Shown here: in pieces, positions 58,080-64,000 of the stretch | Layout of the letters: every line of letters begins with the position of its first letter | Position numbering within the stretch: position 1 is the first letter of the stretch | The notes under the pieces: model-generated | Database searches by the model: none | The model's input: only the letters and a program-made list of their open reading frames with translations | What the model was told of the DNA's origin: nothing | Translations under genes and position numbers: made by a program | Source of the DNA: Methylobacterium isbiliense | Lineage (GTDB): Bacteria > Pseudomonadota > Alphaproteobacteria > Rhizobiales > Beijerinckiaceae | DNA: 64,000 nt | Reading direction: 5' to 3' | Assembly (NCBI RefSeq): GCF_022179325.1 | Contig: NZ_BPQQ01000018.1 | Coordinates: 124,001-188,000 of the forward strand

Positions 58080-58691
58080 ATGCCGACCCGCCGCACCGCG
58101 CTCGCCCTCACCGCCCTTCTGGCCCTCGCCCCCCCCGCGGCCGCGGGGCCGCAGGTGGACCGGCCCGCCCCCGCCTTCACGGCCAGGGACGCGGACGGCC
58201 GCACCGTCTCGCTCGCCGACTACAAGGGCCGGACGGTGGTGCTGGAATGGACCAACCACGACTGCCCCTTCGTGCAGAAGCACTACGGCGGTCAGGCCAT
58301 GCAGGCGCTGCAGAAGAAGTGGACCGAGCAGGGCGTGGTCTGGCTCTCGGTGATCTCCTCGGCGCCGGGCGAGCAGGGGGCGGTCTCCGGCCCGGAGGCC
58401 AACCGGCTCACGCAGGAGCGCGGCGCCGCCCCGACCGCCGTCGTGCTCGACACCGACGGGGCGGTGGGTCGCGCCTACGGCGCCCAGACGACGCCGCACA
58501 TGTTCGTGGTGAAGGGGGACGGCACCCTCGCCTATATGGGCGGCATCGACGACAAGCCCTCGGCCGCGCTCACCGACCTCAAGACCGCCCGCAACCACGT
58601 GGACGCGGCGCTGAGCGAGATCGCCGCCGGCAAGGCGGTGAGCGTGAAGACCGCGCGGCCCTACGGCTGCTCGGTCAAGTACGCCTCCTGA
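58080..58691 (+). CDS. Secreted thioredoxin-fold redoxin with CPF active site
   Basis: The 203-residue protein has a signal peptide (1-23). The thioredoxin/AhpC-type fold starts DRPAPAFTARDADGRTVSLA. The active-site region reads WTNHDCPFVQKHY with a single C62; a second C198 is in the tail (PYGCSVKY). This is a known redoxin branch in which CPF replaces CxxC. It follows the DsbD/ScsB gene closely, so it probably receives electrons from it and reduces peroxides or thiols in the periplasm. Confidence 0.88.
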   Translation: MPTRRTALALTALLALAPPAAAGPQVDRPAPAFTARDADGRTVSLADYKGRTVVLEWTNHDCPFVQKHYGGQAMQALQKKWTEQGVVWLSVISSAPGEQGAVSGPEANRLTQERGAAPTAVVLDTDGAVGRAYGAQTTPHMFVVKGDGTLAYMGGIDDKPSAALTDLKTARNHVDAALSEIAAGKAVSVKTARPYGCSVKYAS

Positions 58692-58701
58692 CGCTTGCCG
58701 C

Positions 58702-59442
58702 GTGACGCGCTGGGTCGCGGGCGTCGACGGCTGCCCGGGCGGCTGGATCGCGGCCCTTCGGCGCCTCGGCGAGGCGGGTCCCGTAGTGGTACGGGTCGTG
58801 CCCGACCTCGCCGCCCTGTGCGACGGGCCGGAGGCGCCGGCCGTGGCGGCGGTGGACATCCCGATCGGCCTGCCTGAGCGGGTCGGCGCGGGCGGGCGCA
58901 CGGCCGAGCAGCTGGTGCGCCCGCTCCTCGGGCCGCGCCGCGCCTCGGTCTTCCCCACCTCGGCCCGGGCGGTGGTCTACGCACCGGACTACACGGCGGC
59001 GATCGCGCTCGCGCGCACGGGCGGTCTGCAGCCCTTCGCGCCGTCGCCTCCCGCCAACGCGATCTTTCCGCGCATCCGGGCGGTTGACGCGCTGCTGCGC
59101 AGGCAGTCCGACCTGCGCGAGCGCGTCTACGAGGTGCATCCCGAACTCGCCTTCGCGAGCCTCAACGGCGGCGTGCCGCTCGCCGCCCCCAAGCGCGCGC
59201 CTGCGGGAGCGGCCCAGCGCCGGGCGGCCCTGCGGCGGGCCGGGCTGCCCGAAGAGGTGGTGGAGGCTGCGCCTCCCCGGGGGGCGGCGCGCGACGACCT
59301 CCTCGACGCGCTCGTCGCCCTCGTGGTGGCGCAGGGCCTCGCTGCGGGGCGCGGCCTGTCCTATCCCGACCCGCCGGAGCGGGACGCGCACGGCCTTCCC
59401 GTGGCAATCTGGACCCTCCCGCCGACCGAGGCCCGCTCATGA
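58702..59442 (+). CDS. DUF429 protein (predicted RNase H-like nuclease fold)
   Basis: The gene encodes 246 residues from GTG 58702. The opening VAGVDGCPGGWIAALRR and AAVDIPIGLPERVGAGGRTA match DUF429, as do SVFPTSARAVVYAPDY and VYEVHPELAFASLNGG, with conserved acidic and His residues. The reaction is unknown; the fold resembles RNase H nucleases. It overlaps the following Nudix gene by four bases (ATGA). Confidence 0.88.
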   Translation: MTRWVAGVDGCPGGWIAALRRLGEAGPVVVRVVPDLAALCDGPEAPAVAAVDIPIGLPERVGAGGRTAEQLVRPLLGPRRASVFPTSARAVVYAPDYTAAIALARTGGLQPFAPSPPANAIFPRIRAVDALLRRQSDLRERVYEVHPELAFASLNGGVPLAAPKRAPAGAAQRRAALRRAGLPEEVVEAAPPRGAARDDLLDALVALVVAQGLAAGRGLSYPDPPERDAHGLPVAIWTLPPTEARS

Positions 59443-59951
59443 CGGCATTGCCCACCCGCGAGATCGCCCGCGCCCTGGTGTTCGACCCGCAGGACCGCCT
59501 GCTCCTCATCGCCTACGAGGCGGTGCGGGATGTCGATCCGGCGCGGCCGGGCGAGCGCTGTTTCTGGTTCATGCCCGGGGGCGGCATCGAGCCCGGCGAG
59601 AGCCCGGAGGAGGCCTGCCTGCGCGAGCTGGAGGAGGAGATCGGCGTCACCGGCGTGCCGCTCGGGCCCCTGGTCGCGCGCTGCGACGGCCCCTTCACGC
59701 TCTTCAACAAGCCCCGCATCGCGCACGAGCGCTATTTCGTGGTGCGCCTGCCCGACGACCGCATCGACACGGCACGGCTTGCCGAGACGGAGGACAACCC
59801 GGTGCTCGGCACGCGCTGGTGGACCCTCGACGAGCTGGCGGCGACGTGCGAGCGGGTGGAGCCCGCCGGGCTCGCGGCGCTGGCCCGCCGCCTCGCCGCG
59901 GGCGAGAGCGTGACGGAAGTCCGACTCGCCTGGGGCGAGGGCGCAGGCTAA
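59439..59951 (+). CDS. Nudix hydrolase
   Basis: The 170-residue protein has the Nudix box GGGIEPGESPEEACLRELEE followed by EIGV. The box is preceded by RCFWFMPGGG. Nudix enzymes remove a nucleoside diphosphate from X; this branch is not specific enough to name a substrate. It starts inside the DUF429 stop, so the two are co-translated. Confidence 0.9.
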   Translation: MTALPTREIARALVFDPQDRLLLIAYEAVRDVDPARPGERCFWFMPGGGIEPGESPEEACLRELEEEIGVTGVPLGPLVARCDGPFTLFNKPRIAHERYFVVRLPDDRIDTARLAETEDNPVLGTRWWTLDELAATCERVEPAGLAALARRLAAGESVTEVRLAWGEGAG

Positions 59952-60055
59952 GGGGAGGTCCGGACGAACGCCGTTTCTCGGCCGGGGTCCCGGGGCGGCG
60001 CCCCGGGCTGGCACGCATCGTGCCGGGACCCGGCCGCATCAGACGAGACGCCACC

Positions 60056-60736
60056 ATGCTTCCGCAGACGCTCACCGACGGCTACCGCGCCTTCCTCGAC
60101 GACCGCTTCGCCCGCGAGCGCGGGCGCTACGAGACCCTGGCCGACGGGCAGAGCCCCGAGATCATGGTGATCTCCTGCTGCGACAGCCGGGTCTCGCCGG
60201 AGGTGATCTTCGACGCGCGCCCGGGCGAGCTGTTCGTGGTGCGCAACGTCGCCAACCTCGTGCCGCCCTTCGAGACCGCCGGCGAGTATCACGGCACCTC
60301 GGCGGCGCTCGAATTCGCCGTCCAGGCGCTCAAGGTGCAGCACATCGTGGTGCTGGGCCACGCCCGCTGCGGCGGCGTGCGCGCTTTCGCGGACGATGCC
60401 GCGCCGCTCTCGCCGGGCGACTTCATCGGCCGCTGGGTGTCGCTGATCGCGCCGGCCGCCGAGCGGATCGGCCCCGGCCGCGGCGACGACTACCTGGAGC
60501 GGCTCGAATACGCCACGGTGGAGAACAGCCTCACGAACCTGATGACCTTCCCGTGCGTGCGCATCCTGGTCGAGCGCGGCCGTCTGCATCTGCACGGGGC
60601 GCATTTCGGCATCGCCACCGGCGAGCTGCGGGTGCGCGACCCCGAGACCGGCGCCTTCCGGCTCGCCGTGCCGGAGGCCGGGACGAGCCCGACGCGGCTG
60701 ATCCGCTGCCAGGACACCGGGTCGAGCGGGGGCTGA
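60056..60736 (+). CDS. Beta-class carbonic anhydrase
   Basis: This 226-residue enzyme interconverts CO2 and bicarbonate. The zinc site is seen as CCDSRVSPE (Cys and the Asp-Arg dyad) and GHARCGGVRAF (His and Cys). FVVRNVANLVPPFE and ALEFAVQALKVQHIVVLGHA are family stretches. The start at 60056 has no strong ribosome-binding site. Its stop overlaps the start of DUF1491 by one base (TGATG). Confidence 0.95.
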   Translation: MLPQTLTDGYRAFLDDRFARERGRYETLADGQSPEIMVISCCDSRVSPEVIFDARPGELFVVRNVANLVPPFETAGEYHGTSAALEFAVQALKVQHIVVLGHARCGGVRAFADDAAPLSPGDFIGRWVSLIAPAAERIGPGRGDDYLERLEYATVENSLTNLMTFPCVRILVERGRLHLHGAHFGIATGELRVRDPETGAFRLAVPEAGTSPTRLIRCQDTGSSGG

Positions 60737-61080
60737 TGGCCCGGCTGCGCTCCGACTTCTGGGTTGCCGCGCATCTGCGGCGCTGCGGCGTCGAGGGCGT
60801 GAGCGCGGTGCAGCGCCGCCGCGGCGCGCCGGAGGCGGGAGCGATCTTCGTCAAGGTCGACCGCCTCGACGGGCGGGCCGACCTCTACGGCCCCGCCCCC
60901 CAGGCGCTGTTCCAGGCCGACGACGATGGCACGCGCCGCTTCGAGACGCTGATGAGCGAGGCGCTGCCGCCGGACGTGGAGGCGCGGCTCGCCCGCGAGA
61001 TCCGCTTCGACCCCGACCTGTGGATCGTCGAGATCGACGACCCGCAGGGCCGCCATTTCCTCGATCTGGCCGGCGGCTAG
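60736..61080 (+). CDS. DUF1491 family protein
   Basis: The 114-residue protein opens RLRSDFWVAAHLRRCGVEGV, the DUF1491 start, and ends with DPDLWIVEIDDPQGRHFLD. The function is unknown; the family is restricted mainly to Alphaproteobacteria. It overlaps the carbonic anhydrase gene by one base. Confidence 0.88.
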   Translation: MARLRSDFWVAAHLRRCGVEGVSAVQRRRGAPEAGAIFVKVDRLDGRADLYGPAPQALFQADDDGTRRFETLMSEALPPDVEARLAREIRFDPDLWIVEIDDPQGRHFLDLAGG

Positions 61081-61259
61081 GGGCCGACCTCGATCCGCTC
61101 GACCGCCGGAAGGGCTGCCGAGGGTGGCTCTCTGCCCTTCCCGGAGAAGGTCCCGAAGAAGCAGCAGCGCGCCACGTCCGGTCCCTCGTTCGCTGCCAAC
61201 GGAATGGCGGCCGTTGACCCACGACCTGCTCTGTTGCTGGCGAGGCAAAGCGCCCGGCG

Positions 61260-62285
61260 TCAGAACTTCGAGACGAGCGGCCTGGCGTCGGCCACCTGCT
61301 TCGGCGGTGCGACCCAGAGCGGCGCCGAGATCGTCAGGTAGGCGGCCGTCCCGGCGAAGCGGTTCTTGACATCCATCTCGCGGAAGAACCGGACATTGGT
61401 GGAGACCGGGATCTCACCCAGCTTGAAGGTGTAGCCGATCTGGCCGCCAAGGGACGTCACCCGTCCCTTGAACGGACCGATCCGGTTGCCGGAGCCGCTG
61501 TCGCCGGTGAGCTGGTTGTAATAGTAGCCGACGAGGCCGATCGACAAGTCCTTGCTCAGATACTTGGAGGCCGACCACTCCAGGTGGAACTCCGTGCCGG
61601 TGAGGTACTGGGTCGCCGGGTTGATCCAGTTGAAGGTGACGCCTGGCACCACCGAGAGCTCATAGCCCAGAACGGGGTCGAGATAGGTGAGCGCGCCGCT
61701 GAGATCGAGCGCCGGGCGGTTGAGCGCGATGTTGGACAGCTGGCCGCTCTCGTAGGAGCCGGACGGCACGACGCCGAGGAGCGTGCCGGTCCAGTGGAAG
61801 TTGCCGGAGTGCCAGCCCACGAACGAGGCGAGATAGATGTCGCCGACATTGACGATGGCGTCGCGCTCGCGCCCGGCGACGATGCGATCGATGCGCGGGG
61901 AGGACAGGACCGCGCCGGCGCTGACGTTGGGCGTGCCGAACGGGATGGTGACCGAGAAGCCGAGGTTTCCGCCCAGGATCTCGACCGGCGTGACCCAGAT
62001 GGGCGTCACGAAGTTCGCGCTCGTGTCGAGCTTGACGTTCGCGGCGACGACGCCGCCGCTCTGGAAGGCGCGATTGCCGCCGAGATTGCCTGAGTAGTAG
62101 TAGGTCTCGCTCTCGAAGTAGAAGCCGGGCGGCGGCGTCACGCCGGCGAGCGGGCCGCGGTTGCCCAGCACGTACACGCCCTGGGCCGACTCGGCGGCCC
62201 AAGCGCCCGTCCAGGCGCCGGTCGTGGCCAGGAGCCCTGCCGTGCAGGAAGCCACGAAGCCAAGCCTCCGCCAAGGTCCCGACAT
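61260..62285 (-). CDS. Outer-membrane transporter-like protein (phenol MetA-deg family)
   Basis: The 341-residue protein has a signal peptide ending near AWAAES (about residue 30). The mature part is beta-rich with alternating aromatic and small residues (GFYFESETYYYSGNLGGNRA, FHLEWSASKYLSKDLSIGLV), ending with a C-terminal Phe as outer-membrane barrels do. It resembles the SphA/phenol-degradation MetA family, which transports or binds small aromatic or lipid compounds. It is divergent from the sulfatase gene. Confidence 0.85.
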   Translation of the reverse strand: MSGPWRRLGFVASCTAGLLATTGAWTGAWAAESAQGVYVLGNRGPLAGVTPPPGFYFESETYYYSGNLGGNRAFQSGGVVAANVKLDTSANFVTPIWVTPVEILGGNLGFSVTIPFGTPNVSAGAVLSSPRIDRIVAGRERDAIVNVGDIYLASFVGWHSGNFHWTGTLLGVVPSGSYESGQLSNIALNRPALDLSGALTYLDPVLGYELSVVPGVTFNWINPATQYLTGTEFHLEWSASKYLSKDLSIGLVGYYYNQLTGDSGSGNRIGPFKGRVTSLGGQIGYTFKLGEIPVSTNVRFFREMDVKNRFAGTAAYLTISAPLWVAPPKQVADARPLVSKF

Positions 62286-62702
62286 GGCCGTGCCCCCACG
62301 ATCTCTGCTGTGGCTACAGACTCCCACAAAACGAGTCGAGTCGCAACGGCCAAGCTGATTGTGCTGAACGCTTCTTGCTTAACATTTATCAATATTCTTC
62401 ACAATGACAGTCGTCCCCTTCTTCATTGGCCTGCGAACCTCTGCGAATTATTCGGATCGTGTGTCACCTCGGATCAAGCATGGTCCGGCGGCGCCGATAC
62501 CTTGGCGTTCGCCGAGTCACAGGATCGTCGAGCGAGATCGATCGCAAGGCTGTGGACCGGTGTGACGGACTCGTCCTGTCCATCGCCGTGGGATCTCGGT
62601 CCGGCGGAACACGGCCGGCGCGACCGGCCGCCCGTCTCGGCCCATCGACACATCCATGAGCCACGTGGGCTTCCCGAACACCATCAGGGAGAGGACGCAG
62701 CC
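62286..62702. promoter_or_regulatory. Divergent promoter region (417 bp), AT-rich core
   Basis: There is no gene in this stretch. The segment 62355-62460 is clearly AT-richer (gcttaacatttatcaatatt), as expected for a promoter serving the leftward barrel gene and the rightward sulfatase. GGGAGAGG lies before the sulfatase start. I could not fix -35 and -10 elements. Confidence 0.5.
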
Positions 62703-64000
62703 ATGAGTGACGACACACACGCGGCGAACCAAGCAGGCGCCGGCGAGGGACACGCTCTCAGCCGCCGCAACATCCTGCTCACCGGGACATCGGCCCTCGC
62801 GGCGGCCGCGATGGTATCGGCGGCCCCGAGCACGTCCGCGCAGGCCCAGTCACAATCCCAGCAGCCTCCGGCGGCCGGGCAGAAGCCGAACATCCTCGTC
62901 ATCATGGGCGACGACATCGGCATCTGGAACATCGGCGCCTACCATCGCGGCATGATGGCCGGACGGACGCCCCATCTCGACCGGATCGCCGCCGAGGGCA
63001 TGCTGTTCACCGATTACTACGCGGAGGCGAGTTGCACGGCGGGACGCGCGGCCTTCATCACCGGCGAGCTGCCGATCCGCACCGGCATGACCACCGTCGG
63101 CCAAGCCGGCGCCCCGATCGGCCTTCCGGCAGAGGCGGTGACCATCGCCACCGCCCTGAAGGGCATGGGCTACGCCACGGGCCAGTTCGGCAAGAACCAC
63201 CTGGGCGACAAGAACGAGTTCCTGCCGACGGTGCACGGCTTCGACGAGTTCTTCGGCTATCTCTACCACCTCGACGCGATGGAGGACCCGGCCCATCCCA
63301 CCTATCCGCAGGAGCTGCTCAACAGGGTCGGCCCGCGCAACATGGTCCATTCCTGGGCGACCAACGTCGACGATCCCACCGAAGACCCGCGCTGGGGCCG
63401 GATCGGCAAGCAGCGGATCGAGGATGCCGGCACGCTCTACCCGAAGCGGATGGAGACCGTGGACGAGGAAATCCGTGATCTGGCGCTCCAGTTCATCGAC
63501 AAGGCCAAGGCCGACGGCAAGCCGTTCTTCGTCTGGCTCAACCCGACTCGCATGCACGTCACGACACACCTGTCGCCCAAGTACCAGGGCATGCGCAACG
63601 CGCAGAATGGCTGGAGCATCCATGAAGCCGGCATGGCGCAGCTCGACGATGTCGTCGGCGCGGTGATGAAGAAGCTGACGGATCTGGGCATCGACAACAA
63701 CACCATCGTGGTCTTCACCACGGACAACGGTACGGAGGTGTTCACGTGGCCGGACGGCGGTCAGACACCGTTCGCGCAGTCCAAGGGCACGGTCATGGAG
63801 GGCGGCTTCCGCGCGCCGGCGATGATCCGCTGGCCCGGCAGGGTGCCGGCCGGCAAGGTCGAGAATGGCGTCATCTCCGGCCTCGACTGGTTCGCGACGC
63901 TCGTGGCGGCCGCGGGCAATCCGAACATCACCGAGGAGCTGAAGAAGGGTAAGCAGATCGGCGACCGGACCTACAAGGTGCATTTGGACGGCTACAACCA
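62703..64000 (+). CDS. Sulfatase (arylsulfatase family), Tat-exported, 3'-truncated by window
   Basis: The frame is open from ATG 62703 to the end of the window, at least 432 codons. A twin-arginine signal (SRRNILLTG, R21 and R22) is followed by a long Ser/Gln-rich linker. Calcium-site aspartates are D70 and D71 (VIMGDDIGIW). The formylglycine motif reads SCTAGRAAFITG with C111, the CxAGR variant of CxPSR. VVFTTDNGTEVFTWPDGG follows. It hydrolyses a sulfate ester in the periplasm; activation by a formylglycine-generating enzyme is expected, and none is seen in the window. Confidence 0.92.
   Translation, partial: MSDDTHAANQAGAGEGHALSRRNILLTGTSALAAAAMVSAAPSTSAQAQSQSQQPPAAGQKPNILVIMGDDIGIWNIGAYHRGMMAGRTPHLDRIAAEGMLFTDYYAEASCTAGRAAFITGELPIRTGMTTVGQAGAPIGLPAEAVTIATALKGMGYATGQFGKNHLGDKNEFLPTVHGFDEFFGYLYHLDAMEDPAHPTYPQELLNRVGPRNMVHSWATNVDDPTEDPRWGRIGKQRIEDAGTLYPKRMETVDEEIRDLALQFIDKAKADGKPFFVWLNPTRMHVTTHLSPKYQGMRNAQNGWSIHEAGMAQLDDVVGAVMKKLTDLGIDNNTIVVFTTDNGTEVFTWPDGGQTPFAQSKGTVMEGGFRAPAMIRWPGRVPAGKVENGVISGLDWFATLVAAAGNPNITEELKKGKQIGDRTYKVHLDGYN

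Overview
The window is a very GC-rich, gene-dense piece of a bacterial chromosome. Families typical of Alphaproteobacteria (DUF2336, DUF1491, DUF1127, a BMFP/UbiK-type factor, a Rhizobiales-type ferredoxin-NADP reductase, a divergent CheY/CheZ pair, GTG/TTG starts with GTGA or ATGA overlaps) suggest a Methylobacterium-like member of the Rhizobiales. That placement is inferred from gene content; no rRNA or tRNA gene is present to test it. No CRISPR array, prophage or intact insertion sequence was seen; the only mobile-element trace is a 30-codon transposase remnant near 1.3 kb.

Layout. 0-8.7 kb: the end of an amidohydrolase, then a leftward MalK-SBP-MalF-MalG type ABC importer operon that ends in a GntR regulator, then a divergent 2-hydroxyacid dehydrogenase overlapping a secreted tandem Inh-domain protein. 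8.7-18.2 kb: housekeeping and signalling (TetR/COQ9-like, proC, YbjN, BMFP factor, an OmpR-type two-component system, a DUF1214/DUF1254 pair, a lipoprotein, DUF2336, ruvC). 18.2-25.4 kb: GST, a LuxI/LuxR quorum-sensing pair, DUF1127 with a divergent LysR gene, DUF1007 plus a NicO metal exporter, and an MBL hydrolase. 25.6-31.3 kb: a huge ABC-like protein whose ATPase motifs are all broken, preceded by a 16-bp tandem repeat, then DUF2252 and a soluble chemoreceptor with reversed domain order. 31.3-39.5 kb: tannase/feruloyl esterase, GMC oxidoreductase, a cyanurate/barbiturate-type ring-opening cluster (AtzD-like divergent from AtzG, AtzE, AtzH-like genes) and a Tat-exported Gfo/Idh protein. 39.6-42.7 kb: a four-Cys mini-protein and a radical-SAM plus DUF4130-UdgX DNA-repair pair. 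42.9-50.8 kb: racemase, fpr, a MaoC-fold protein lacking its active-site segment, cheY/cheZ, an HAD protein, a RibD-C protein and a ZnuD-like TonB receptor. 51-64 kb: adenine deaminase, a Popeye-like cNMP membrane protein, HIT/NudC/Nudix enzymes, a DsbD/ScsB-redoxin pair, carbonic anhydrase, DUF1491, an outer-membrane MetA-like protein and the start of a Tat-exported sulfatase.

How parts work together. The importer genes and their GntR gene form one transport unit. luxR and luxI lie in series with a 20-bp dyad between them. The AtzD/G/E/H genes together would take a cyclic imide ring to a carboxylated urea and then to allophanate or a related product. The radical-SAM and UdgX genes are a recognised pair acting on uracil or modified DNA. 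DsbD and the secreted redoxin form an electron-relay pair.

The most unusual items are the ABC-fold pseudo-ATPase (25615-28278), the UdgX fusion without iron-sulfur cysteines but with its covalent-His motif, the MaoC-fold protein with a pentapeptide repeat in place of its catalytic loop, and the reversed chemoreceptor.
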